NCBI RefSeq assembly: GCF_009908295.1
Contig: NZ_JAAALO010000014.1
Span: 1-64,000, forward strand
DNA: 64,000 nt
Origin: Micromonospora rubida
GTDB lineage: Bacteria > Actinomycetota > Actinomycetes > Mycobacteriales > Micromonosporaceae
Direction: 5' to 3'
The notes under the pieces are model-generated. The model did not search any database, was not told where the DNA came from, and worked only from the letters and a program-made list of their open reading frames with translations. The first letter of the stretch is position 1. Every line of letters starts with the position of its first letter. This document shows, in pieces, positions 22,523-29,543 of this stretch. The translations under genes were made by a program, and so were the position numbers.

Positions 22523-23617
22523 TCATTCGGCGCCGGGCGGGGGCGCGGGCCCGATGCGGAAGACCTGGCCGCCCTTGCCCACGCAGCGTCCCATCACCGC
22601 CTCGGTCCCCGCCGAGGTGCCGGAGTCCCGGATACCCACGCAGCCGTAGCCGGGGACGCGGAGGACATAGGTGTCGCTGTCGTACGAACTCGACGGCTCG
22701 ATCCGGAAGCGGCTGCCGTGTGCGCAGTCGTCCCAGGGCTCCAGGAGCCCGGCGCCGGGCCCCGCGGTCAGAACCCGCAGGCAGCCCGGACCGTAGTCGG
22801 GGTGGTCCCACCTGATGCGGTAGGTCTCGTCGCCGGCCGGCTGGAGCGCGGTTGTCTGCGGCCACACCTCGTCGCACGCGCGCTGCACCGCCACCAGCGG
22901 GGTGTACCGGAGGTCCAGGACGCGGCCGTCCGTCAGACACAGGTCGGGCGCGGTGACGGGGCGGATGCGGATCTCCCCGAGGAGGCTCGCGGGCAGCGGC
23001 GGGGTCTGTTGGAGGGTCGCGCCGGTTGTCTGCGGCCCCGCTGTCGCCGCCGGGCCGGTCGGCGTGCCCCGGGCCGACATCGTCGTCGGCGATGCTCCGA
23101 TGCCGACGGCCAGCAGGCTCGCCAGGAGTGGTGCGACCAGCGCCGGACGGAACCGGCGTCCCGCCGGCCGCCACCGGGCCGCCGGTGTGCGACGGAGGGT
23201 GCCCCCGTCGGAGCGCCCATCCGTGGTCGCGGCCGGGCCGCCGCCCGGGGCCGGGTCGGGCCGGGCGCCGTCGGGTGGTGCGAGCGGGCCGGGTGGCGGG
23301 TTTTCGGGCGCCAGGGGCTGATCCGGTTGCTCCCCGGCCGCGTCGAGCCGATCCCGGGCGCGCAGCCACTTCTGCAGGTGTTCCTCAGCCCCACAGGCCC
23401 GTACCAGCGCCTCGAGCAACTCGGCCCGTGGTGGGCAGTGCCCGCGCAGGGCGGCGGCGGTGGTGCTCCGGGGCAGGACGTCGCCGCGTGCCGCCGCCCG
23501 CCGTTCCAGCTCCCGGTAGGTGTGGCCGGACCGGTCCTTGAGCTCCCGCAGCAACGCGAGGAACTCGACCGTCGTGCCTGCCTGGTCCGGCCGAAGGTCC
23601 GCTCCGGATGTCGTCAC
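22523..23617 (-). CDS. Membrane HTH protein with ricin-B-like lectin end
   Basis: A 364-residue three-part protein. Residues about 14-95 form the actinobacterial XRE-like helix-turn-helix domain (TVEFLALLRELKDRSGHTYRELERRA, LPRSTTAAALRG, LEALVRACG). A Pro/Gly-rich linker follows, then one membrane segment near 155-175 (PALVAPLLASLLAVGIGA). The C-terminal about 140 residues contain six cysteines and repeated QxF-like closers (SRFRIEP, QVFRIGP), consistent with a ricin-B beta-trefoil facing outside. It may sense a surface ligand and act on DNA or a protein inside. The GTG start lies 8 bp after a TATAGC -10 box, so the mRNA may be leaderless. Confidence 0.78.
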   Translation of the reverse strand: MTTSGADLRPDQAGTTVEFLALLRELKDRSGHTYRELERRAAARGDVLPRSTTAAALRGHCPPRAELLEALVRACGAEEHLQKWLRARDRLDAAGEQPDQPLAPENPPPGPLAPPDGARPDPAPGGGPAATTDGRSDGGTLRRTPAARWRPAGRRFRPALVAPLLASLLAVGIGASPTTMSARGTPTGPAATAGPQTTGATLQQTPPLPASLLGEIRIRPVTAPDLCLTDGRVLDLRYTPLVAVQRACDEVWPQTTALQPAGDETYRIRWDHPDYGPGCLRVLTAGPGAGLLEPWDDCAHGSRFRIEPSSSYDSDTYVLRVPGYGCVGIRDSGTSAGTEAVMGRCVGKGGQVFRIGPAPPPGAE

Positions 23618-23625
23618 GCCCCAAG

Positions 23626-23646
23626 GCTATAGATCGATATCGACTT
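23626..23646 (-). promoter_or_regulatory. Candidate leaderless promoter and palindrome
   Basis: Read on the minus strand, TATAGC (23631-23626) fits a -10 hexamer and ends 8 bp before the GTG of the HTH-lectin gene, placing the transcript start at or next to the start codon. It abuts the palindrome TCGATATCGA (23634-23643), in the only A/T-rich patch of the gap. The palindrome could be an operator. Confidence 0.45.
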
Positions 23647-23699
23647 AAGGATGGTCGGTGATCTGACAGATGCCAGCTGCTGACGGCCCCGGTGTCCGG

Positions 23700-24353
23700 T
23701 CATGTCCCGGCTCGTGTCACCCCCCGGGCGGGTTCCCGGCCGCCGGACAGTACCGCGCCGAGGACGCGTTCCGTCGGGAAGAGGCCCAGCTGCCGCGAGT
23801 CCACGCTGGCCGCGCGATTGTCGCCGAGAAGCACCAGCCGGTCCCGGGGCACGCTGCGCCCCCCCGGCCCGTCCGGCGCTGCCGGCAGGCCCCCCGGCAG
23901 CGGATCCCCGGCCACCGCGGCGACCCTCTTGATCATCCAGATCCGGTTGGCGATCACCGCCGCCGAGGCGCCTCGGGGCAGCGGTGGCAGACGCCAGCCG
24001 TGCGCGGGGCGTTCGACCACCACCACCTGCCCCACGACGGGTGTCCCGGCCCGGCGTACCAGGACCCGGTCGCCGTCGCCGTAGGCGGGAAGCATGCTCG
24101 CGCCGCGCACCGTGACGGCGACGAAGTGCCGCCGCAGCACGACCGAACCGGCCCGGACCAGCGCGACCGCGAACAGGCCGCCGGGGAGCGTCACCCACGG
24201 CGTGTCCAGCGCCCCGAGCGCGACGACGGCGCCGAGCCCGCCGGCGGTGAGTCCGGGCGCCGCCCGCCTCCACCTGATGCGGCGTCGGATGCGGCGGGCG
24301 TCTGCGGCTGTGGGCGGCCGGGGCCGGAGCAGGTGGGCCTGCCCGCCGGTCAT
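23700..24353 (-). CDS. S26-family signal peptidase-like protease
   Basis: A 217-residue S26 serine protease. The catalytic serine is Ser86 in VRGASMLPAYGDGD and the lysine is Lys142 in MIKRVAAVAGD. The RDRLVLLGDNRAASVDSRQLG segment matches box E (GDN..SxDSR). Hydrophobic segments near 33-70 anchor it. It is the last gene of the MauE-TlpA-ABC set: its ATG overlaps the ABC stop as ATGA. Because the ABC exporter has no C39 peptidase domain, this enzyme is the natural candidate to cut the leader of the cysteine-rich peptide, which carries an EAAA motif before its first cysteine. A general signal peptidase role is the alternative, but operon membership argues against it. Confidence 0.85.
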   Translation of the reverse strand: MTGGQAHLLRPRPPTAADARRIRRRIRWRRAAPGLTAGGLGAVVALGALDTPWVTLPGGLFAVALVRAGSVVLRRHFVAVTVRGASMLPAYGDGDRVLVRRAGTPVVGQVVVVERPAHGWRLPPLPRGASAAVIANRIWMIKRVAAVAGDPLPGGLPAAPDGPGGRSVPRDRLVLLGDNRAASVDSRQLGLFPTERVLGAVLSGGREPARGVTRAGT

Positions 24354-26209
24354 GCCTCCTCCCTCCCCGCGGCCGTCGCCTGATAGCCGGCGGCCTGGAG
24401 GGTGAACAGCCGGGCGTACTCCCCGCCGGTCGCCATCAGCGTGACGTGGTCCGCCTGCTCCACCACCCGCCCGTCGCGGAGCACGACGATCACGTCGGCG
24501 TCCCGCACCGCACCGAGCCGGTGCGAGATGAGCAGACTGGTCCGCCCGCTGCGATGCCGGCGCAGCGAGGTGTGGATCTCGTGCTCGGCCTCGGCGTCGA
24601 GCCCGGACGACGGCTCGTCGAGGACCATCAGGTCACGCTGGTCGCGCAGGAACGCCCGGGCCAGGGCCAGGCGTTGCCACTGGCCGCCGGAGAGGACGGT
24701 CCCGGTCGTCTGGTCCTCCCTGTCCCGCTCCGAGAAGAAGATGCGGGACAGCAGGGTGTCGTACCCCTGCGGCAGGGCCGCGATCTCGTCGTGGATGCCG
24801 GCGCGTTCGGCGGCGATCCGCACCCGGTCGTGCTGTTCGCGCAACGCCAGGTCGCCCAGGCCGATGTTGTCCGTGGCGGTCAGGTCGTAGCGCATGTAGT
24901 CCTGGAACACCGCGCCGATGCGCTGCCTCAGGTGCGTCACGTCGAACTCGCGCAGGTCCACACCATCCCAGAGGACCGCGCCGCGGGTCGGGTCGTAGAA
25001 TCGGCACAGCAGCTTGACCAGGGTGGACTTGCCGGCACCGTTGAGCCCCACCAGCGCGACCGACCGGCCCGCCGGGATCCACAGGTCGACGCCCCGCAAC
25101 ACCCATGGGTGCTCCTCCGAGTAGCGGAACCACACGTCCCGCAGCTCGATGCCGTGACGAAGCGGCGGCAGCGGACGCGGCGGCGCGGCGGTGACCAGGT
25201 CGTTCCCGGCCCCGGTCACCGCCGTGTAGTGCTCGAAGACGAGCAGCGCCTGGTGCGCTCGCGCCACCTCGCCCGCCAGGGCGGTGAGCGCGCCCTGCAC
25301 CCCGGCCACACCGGCGACGAGGACGGTCAGGTCGCCGACCGACAGCCTGCCCGCGCGCGCGGCGGCCACCGCCCACAGCAGGCCACCGCCGGCCACCAGC
25401 GCCGCGAGCAGGCCGAGGCCGGACTGGATCCAGCTCTCGCGGCGGTCGACGGCCCGCTTGGCGGCGTTGGCGTCACGCCGCTCGGCGAGCATCCGGCCGC
25501 GGAGGTAACCGCCCGTGCCGAACAGCCGGATCTCCTTGGCCGCCTCGGCACTGGACAACAGGTCGCTGTAGAAGAACTCGCGCCGTTCGATGCCGCCCAC
25601 GTTCCAGAACATGCGGGCCCGTCGACGCGACAGCGCGATCTCGGCCACCAGGACCGGCACGCCGGCTCCCAACACGACGAGCGTCAGCAGCGGGCTGAGG
25701 AGGTACAGGGAGCCGAGGAAGCCGACCACCGTGATCGCGCTGCGGACGCCACCGAGCACGCCGTCGACGATCTGGCCGGGTGTCCCTCCGGCAGCCTGCT
25801 GGGCCAGGCGGAGCCGGTCGAGAAACCCGGGGTCCTCGAAGCGACTCAGCCCCGCGAAGTCGTCCACCGACGCGAAGAGCCGGTCCTGGGCCACCAGCCC
25901 GACCGCCCGGTCCAACTCCGCACGCAGGTACGTGGTCAGTTGCGGCGCCACCGCGACGAGCGCGCCGGCCCCGGCGAGTCCGAGCGCGAGCCAGCCGAGC
26001 CCACCGAGCGGGCGGCCCCCGACCAGCCCGTCCAGGATGAGCTTCGTCAGCCACGCGGCGAGGACCGGCAGCGCCCCGCCGACCAGCATCACCACCACGT
26101 ACACCGTCAGGGTTCCGGGGGCGGTCCGGGCCGCCAGCGCCCAGGCGGGACGGATGCCCCGCGCGGCCCTGGTCGGCCCGGTCGTCGCCCGGTCGGTCCG
26201 CCCGCTCAT
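24350..26209 (-). CDS. ABC exporter, fused permease and ATPase
   Basis: A 619-residue half-transporter. Residues about 25-320 hold five or six membrane helices of the type I exporter fold; residues about 355-610 are the ATPase with Walker A GLNGAGKST, Q-loop FQDYMRYD, signature LSGGQWQR, Walker B LMVLDEPSSGLD and switch HRLGAVRDAD. It would work as a homodimer. No N-terminal C39 peptidase is present, so it must export an already cut peptide or leave the leader for the S26 protease. It overlaps both neighbours by four bases (ATGA). From context it exports the eight-cysteine peptide; a self-protection role is possible. Confidence 0.9.
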   Translation of the reverse strand: MSGRTDRATTGPTRAARGIRPAWALAARTAPGTLTVYVVVMLVGGALPVLAAWLTKLILDGLVGGRPLGGLGWLALGLAGAGALVAVAPQLTTYLRAELDRAVGLVAQDRLFASVDDFAGLSRFEDPGFLDRLRLAQQAAGGTPGQIVDGVLGGVRSAITVVGFLGSLYLLSPLLTLVVLGAGVPVLVAEIALSRRRARMFWNVGGIERREFFYSDLLSSAEAAKEIRLFGTGGYLRGRMLAERRDANAAKRAVDRRESWIQSGLGLLAALVAGGGLLWAVAAARAGRLSVGDLTVLVAGVAGVQGALTALAGEVARAHQALLVFEHYTAVTGAGNDLVTAAPPRPLPPLRHGIELRDVWFRYSEEHPWVLRGVDLWIPAGRSVALVGLNGAGKSTLVKLLCRFYDPTRGAVLWDGVDLREFDVTHLRQRIGAVFQDYMRYDLTATDNIGLGDLALREQHDRVRIAAERAGIHDEIAALPQGYDTLLSRIFFSERDREDQTTGTVLSGGQWQRLALARAFLRDQRDLMVLDEPSSGLDAEAEHEIHTSLRRHRSGRTSLLISHRLGAVRDADVIVVLRDGRVVEQADHVTLMATGGEYARLFTLQAAGYQATAAGREEA

Positions 26210-26745
26210 ACCAGGGCGGCTGGCTGGTCTAGGGCGAAGTGGTCGTCGGTGACGACGAGCCGGCCGTCGTCGTCCGGCGCTACCGCGAGCACGGTGGGGA
26301 ACGCCCGCGTCTTGAACGCGAGGCTCATCGGGCCGTCCGGGTTCTCGAGCACCACCCGGACGACCGGGGAGAGCCGGCTGACGAAGTCCGCGGCCTGGTC
26401 GGCGTCCCCGACCACCACTGCCAGCGCCCGCCGGTCACCACCGGTCCGGTTCCGCGCGTAGTCGATGAAGGTCGGCAGCTTCTCCTTGCACGGTTGGCAG
26501 GTCGGTGAGAAGAAGCCGACGACCGTCTCGCCGGTCAGCGATTCCCGGTCGAGCGGCCGGTCGTCCACGGTGACGGTGCTGAACTCACCGACCGCTTCGC
26601 CGGCGACCAGGGACGCCGGGCCTCCGCCGAGGTTGGCGAGCAGTTCAGTGTGCTCGCGGAGTCGCTTGATGGTGCCCATGCTGAGCAGCAGGTTCACGGT
26701 GGCGATCAGCCCGACGAGGGTGAGGGCCGCGACCAGTAACGGCAT
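26206..26745 (-). CDS. MauD/TlpA-like membrane thioredoxin
   Basis: A 179-residue protein with one N-terminal membrane helix (residues 3-23) and a thioredoxin-fold domain facing outside. The redox pair is Cys83-Gln-Pro-Cys86 in FFSPTCQPCKEKLP, and the cis-proline loop is TRAFPTVLAV. MauD/TlpA proteins form, isomerise or reduce disulfides on secreted partners; in methylamine dehydrogenase clusters MauD works with MauE to mature a cysteine-rich small subunit. Here the likely client is the eight-cysteine peptide. The ATG is supported by a GAAGGGG site. The gene begins about 100 bp inside the end of mauE and its stop overlaps the ABC start. Confidence 0.88.
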   Translation of the reverse strand: MPLLVAALTLVGLIATVNLLLSMGTIKRLREHTELLANLGGGPASLVAGEAVGEFSTVTVDDRPLDRESLTGETVVGFFSPTCQPCKEKLPTFIDYARNRTGGDRRALAVVVGDADQAADFVSRLSPVVRVVLENPDGPMSLAFKTRAFPTVLAVAPDDDGRLVVTDDHFALDQPAALV

Positions 26746-27322
26746 TCTTCGTACCCCTTCTGTGTGGATGCGGCCCGCGCTGGCGGTCGGGGGCCGGGGA
26801 CATCGGGTGGAGCAGTTCGGCAATGTCGTCCCCGGCCGCCACCAGGAGGCCCAGAATCGTGCCGGCGACGGCGGCCAGTGCGGCTCCGCCGAGGTGCGTC
26901 GGCGTCGGTTCCAGCGTGGCCGGCACGGCGGCTGCCGCGAGGGCGGCGAGGACGGCGTTGCGGACCACGTGGGGGAGACCGAGGGTGACGGTGGAAGCGC
27001 CGAAGCAGCGGCAGGCGGTCCGGGTGCCCCGCCGCAGCGAGACCGCGATGCCCGCGCTGAACACCAGGAGCAGCGCCGCCGCCACCAGCAGGCCGGCCAC
27101 GCCGGTCACGGGCAGCGGAACAGCCAGCAGCGTCCAGGCGGCGAACTCGACCGCGACCACGGTGCCGGCGAGGGGCCGTACGGCGCGGGTGGGCGCCAGC
27201 CCCAGGTCGCGGATCGACGCGGCGAAGGTCTCGAACGCCCCGCGCCCGGTGACCTTGCTCAACGAGGAGACCAGGAAGACCGTGCCGAGCAGGAACCGGA
27301 TCCCGATCGTCAGGTACTGCAC
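26645..27322 (-). CDS. MauE/DoxX-family redox membrane protein
   Basis: A 225-residue protein whose first about 185 residues form four to five membrane helices of the MauE family (LTIGIRFLLGTVFLVSSLSKV start; Cys104-Arg-Cys106-Phe-Gly motif, the family's CxCFG pair). The last about 35 residues are basic and low-complexity and are read in the same DNA as the start of the thioredoxin gene, an unusual 101-bp overlap. MauE is thought to pass electrons or oxidising power to MauD. A GAGGAGG site stands 4-5 bp before the GTG. It is the first gene after the precursor, from which it is separated by a strong hairpin. Confidence 0.87.
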   Translation of the reverse strand: MQYLTIGIRFLLGTVFLVSSLSKVTGRGAFETFAASIRDLGLAPTRAVRPLAGTVVAVEFAAWTLLAVPLPVTGVAGLLVAAALLLVFSAGIAVSLRRGTRTACRCFGASTVTLGLPHVVRNAVLAALAAAAVPATLEPTPTHLGGAALAAVAGTILGLLVAAGDDIAELLHPMSPAPDRQRGPHPHRRGTKNAVTGRGPHPRRADRHREPAAQHGHHQATPRAH

Positions 27323-27381
27323 CGAACCTCCTCGATCGTGGGGCGGATGGGCCGGGCCCGGAGGCGTATCGGTGCCCGGGT

Positions 27382-27421
27382 GGGCCGTGCCGGCGGATCG
27401 CAGAGCCCGCCGGCACGGCCC
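27382..27421 (-). terminator. 15-bp-stem hairpin after the precursor gene
   Basis: GGGCCGTGCCGGCGG (27382-27396) pairs perfectly with 27407-27421 around a 10-nt loop, beginning 7 bp past the precursor stop. There is no T-run, so it is more likely a partial terminator or 3'-end stabiliser that gives more precursor mRNA than mauE-mauD-ABC mRNA, as is common in peptide operons. Confidence 0.75.
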
Positions 27422-27427
27422 GTGCGA

Positions 27428-27628
27428 TCAGCAGAAGCAGCTGTAGGAGCCGCCGTTGTTGCACGTCGAGCACGGGGCGTTGTAGGAGCAGTGGCCGCCG
27501 TAGGCCTTGTTGCACTGCCAGCAGCCGGGCCAGGACTTGCAGGCCGCCGTCGTCGCCGCAGCCGCCTCGACCCGGGGGACGAAGAGGCCGAGGAGCCTGC
27601 CGCCCAGCGCTTCGATCTGTCGGTACAT
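27428..27628 (-). CDS. Eight-cysteine secreted peptide precursor (bacteriocin-like)
   Basis: A 66-residue peptide. Residues 1 to about 26 form a leader: polar start MYRQIEALGG, short hydrophobic RLLGLFVP, then EAAAA. The rest is a core with eight cysteines at 30, 36, 39, 47, 53, 56, 64 and 66, rich in Gly, Ser, Asn, Trp and Tyr, ending in CFC; enough for four disulfides. The start at 27628 is fixed by a GGAGGTGA site 3-4 bp upstream; an in-frame ATG at 27640 lacks one. The downstream MauE, MauD/TlpA, ABC exporter and S26 protease fit oxidation, export and cutting. Composition recalls fulvocin C-type disulfide bacteriocins, but I know no close family for the core. A methylamine dehydrogenase light-chain role is rejected because of size and missing motifs. 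Confidence 0.82.
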   Translation of the reverse strand: MYRQIEALGGRLLGLFVPRVEAAAATTAACKSWPGCWQCNKAYGGHCSYNAPCSTCNNGGSYSCFC

Positions 27629-27649
27629 GTTCACCTCCATGGTGATTTC

Positions 27650-27663
27650 GGGCTGTAGAGCCC
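27650..27663 (-). promoter_or_regulatory. Small inverted repeat in precursor 5' region
   Basis: GGGCT-GTAG-AGCCC forms a five-base-pair hairpin about 21 bp before the precursor start. It lies in the probable mRNA leader and could be part of an operator or an RNA hairpin. No convincing -35/-10 pair was found around it. Confidence 0.35.
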
Positions 27664-27715
27664 AGGTGCCGGTTATGTGGACAACCTTCGTGCACGGCGG
27701 CATCGATCGTCTTGG

Positions 27716-27746
27716 AAAAACCCGACCGGCTGCCGGTGGCCGCCGG
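27716..27746 (-). terminator. Terminator of the AraC regulator gene
   Basis: On the minus strand a CCGGC..GCCGG hairpin (arms 27742-27746 and 27726-27730) is followed by TCGGGTTTTT (T-run 27720-27716). It lies just after the AraC stop and before the precursor gene, so the peptide genes most likely have their own promoter in 27640-27715. Confidence 0.55.
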
Positions 27747-27760
27747 AGCGACGTGCGCGG

Positions 27761-28588
27761 TCAGGGCCGGACGAACCCCGGGTCGGCGCCGCGTTCGAGG
27801 AGGTACCGCGAAATGCTGCGGTCGGTCATCCGGGAGAACTCACGGGTGAGGTGCGGCTGGTCGTAGTAGCCGCACACCGCGGCGACCTCGGCGGCAGGGC
27901 TGCCCCCGACCAGCAGTCGGAGCGCCCGCTGGAACCGCACGACCCGTCCCGCCGTCTTCGGCGACAGCCCGATCTGCTGGCGGAAGCCGCGCTCCAGATT
28001 CCGGGCGCTGCAGTGGGTCGAGGCGGCCAGGCCGGAGACGGACGCCGTGCCGCCGCTGCCGGTGAGGAGCTGCCAGGCGCGAAGCACGTACGGGTAGCAC
28101 CGGGGCCCCCGGTCCAGCCAGCGGCCGAGGGCCTGGTCGAGCCCGTGGAGGCGCCGGCGCCAGTCGGGTGCCGCGGTGATCGCGTCGGTGAGGACGACCG
28201 TCGGCACGCCGGGCAGGTCGGTCAGGTCGGTGGCGACGTCTGTCAACTCGTGCATCGGGACGCCGAGAAGGGTGAACGCCGCCCACGGTTCGAGGGCGAT
28301 CTCCAGGGTGTACGGCCGGACCCCGCGTATCCGTTTTCGGGGCCGGGTGTGCAGGCCGTAGACGGTGTAGGCGAACGAGTCCGGATCGACCACGGTCCCG
28401 TCCCCGTCCCCGTCCGGGTCGAACTCGGCGACGAGGGTCACGGCGTCGGTGGGAACCGCGAGGTAGTCCTTCGGGCGGTCGGGATGGCGGCCGAAGCGGC
28501 GGTATCCGCGGATGCCCGGCGGCCGGCCGTCGACATCTGCTGCTCCCGCCGACCGATGTGCCGGGCGCGACTGGTGTGCCGTGACCAT
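27761..28588 (-). CDS. AraC-family transcriptional regulator
   Basis: A 275-residue protein with a C-terminal pair of AraC helix-turn-helix units at about 170-265 (SVSGLAASTHCSARNLERGFRQQIGLSPKTAGRVVRFQRAL as read in pieces, then AAVCGYYDQPHLTREFSRMT). The N-terminal about 150 residues are a sensor-like domain of the type found in actinobacterial AraC proteins (YRRFGRHPD, HTRPRKRIRGVRPYTLEIALEPWAAFTLLGVPMHEL). The ATG at 28588 is preferred since residues further upstream look non-coding. It lies just upstream of the precursor gene in the same direction, separated by a terminator, and is the best local candidate to control the peptide system. The ligand is unknown. Confidence 0.82.
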   Translation of the reverse strand: MVTAHQSRPAHRSAGAADVDGRPPGIRGYRRFGRHPDRPKDYLAVPTDAVTLVAEFDPDGDGDGTVVDPDSFAYTVYGLHTRPRKRIRGVRPYTLEIALEPWAAFTLLGVPMHELTDVATDLTDLPGVPTVVLTDAITAAPDWRRRLHGLDQALGRWLDRGPRCYPYVLRAWQLLTGSGGTASVSGLAASTHCSARNLERGFRQQIGLSPKTAGRVVRFQRALRLLVGGSPAAEVAAVCGYYDQPHLTREFSRMTDRSISRYLLERGADPGFVRP

Positions 28589-29078
28589 CGAATCCCCCGA
28601 TTCGTCTGTGGCAGAGTGCCGCAACGTCGGCGCCCGACTACTGGGCCGGGCGGGCCGTGTGCGCGGCTGCCTCCACCCTGTAGAGGCGGTCGGGAGACTG
28701 ACAAGACACCTCGTCGTCCAGGACACCTGACCGGTTGTCCTGGCTGCTCAGGGCCGCTGTCCGGCACTGTCCGGGACAGCGTCGGCCCGCCGCTTCGGAC
28801 GGCGGCGGGCCTGGCGGTGCGTCCCCGGGCGGTGGCGGATCGGCGTTGTCCCGGACGGCGCGTACCCCGGGCGGCGGTGACGGCCGTGCGTCCCCGGGCG
28901 GCGGCGGATCGGCGTTGTGCCGGGCGGCGGTGACGGCCGCGCGTCTCCCGGGCGGCGGTGGACCACCGCGCTTCCCCGGGCGGCGGTGCGCGGGCGGCGG
29001 GCATGCGCCGCCCGCGATGTCGGATCCGAGGGAAGGGCGCCCGTCAGTGGTGGGTGCCGACAGGCCGGCCCCGTGGCC
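28589..29078. repeat. Gene-free GC-rich region with 69-bp direct repeats
   Basis: These 490 bp hold no credible gene. The central part is built of degenerate CCCCGGGCGGCGG units; the clearest pair is a 69-bp period starting at GTGCGTCCCCGGGCGG, at 28817 and 28886, the second copy fading into further partial copies up to about 28990. The first about 150 bp (28589-28740) should hold the AraC promoter. The region ends between the AraC start and the stop of the small beta-rich protein gene, so it serves no downstream promoter. Confidence 0.6.
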
Positions 29079-29543
29079 TCAGCCCAGGCTGACCCAGTCG
29101 GTGGCCACCGCGTACCCGTCGGCGCGGGCGGCGAGCCGGACCGGGCCGGCCGGGGGAGCGCCCAGCGAGAAGAAGCCCACCTCGTCGACCGGCGACTCGT
29201 CGTACTGGCCGGTGGCCGTCCGGGCGGTGACCCGACCGCCTCGGGCCGGGGAGAGCTGGCCGACGATGCCGGCGTCGCTCACCTCGATCTCCAGCACCAC
29301 GGCGCCGCTGCGGAAGGACAGGGTCCGCGCCGTGCCGCCCGAGCGGGTGAGCCCGGCGGGCTCGGCGTCGCACGCCGAGTCGAACATCAGCTCGGCGACC
29401 GCCAGTTCGGCGTCCAATGTCCGCCAGGCGAACGCTGCCCGCGCGGCGGTCAGGAACTCCTCGGGGACGGGCCCGGCGTCCCACAGCGCCGCGCCCAGCT
29501 CCACGGTCAGGGCATCGTCATCGGCCGGCGGCCACGGCGCCAT
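29079..29543 (-). CDS. Small beta-rich protein of the sigma/subtilase locus
   Basis: A 154-residue acidic cytosolic-looking protein without signal peptide or membrane helix. The N-terminal half is helical (EEFLTAARAAFAWRTLDAELAVAELMFDS); the C-terminal half is beta-rich (GAVVLEIEVSDAGIVGQLSPARGG, GFFSLGAPPAGPVRLAARADG) and resembles carboxypeptidase-regulatory-like or transthyretin-type sandwiches. I do not recognise a function. The ATG is supported by GGGGGTGA 5 bp upstream and overlaps the end of the sigma factor gene by 26 bp, so translation is coupled. A role as partner or anti-sigma-like regulator is inference from that coupling. Confidence 0.72.
   Translation of the reverse strand: MAPWPPADDDALTVELGAALWDAGPVPEEFLTAARAAFAWRTLDAELAVAELMFDSACDAEPAGLTRSGGTARTLSFRSGAVVLEIEVSDAGIVGQLSPARGGRVTARTATGQYDESPVDEVGFFSLGAPPAGPVRLAARADGYAVATDWVSLG

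Noticed and set aside
23700..24353. S26 protein as the housekeeping signal peptidase
   Set aside because: It overlaps the exporter gene by four bases inside the peptide operon, so a dedicated role is more likely; housekeeping lepB normally sits with rplS and rnhB.
27428..27628. Cysteine-rich peptide as methylamine dehydrogenase light chain
   Set aside because: Only 66 residues with eight cysteines, no tryptophan tryptophylquinone context, and no large subunit gene nearby.
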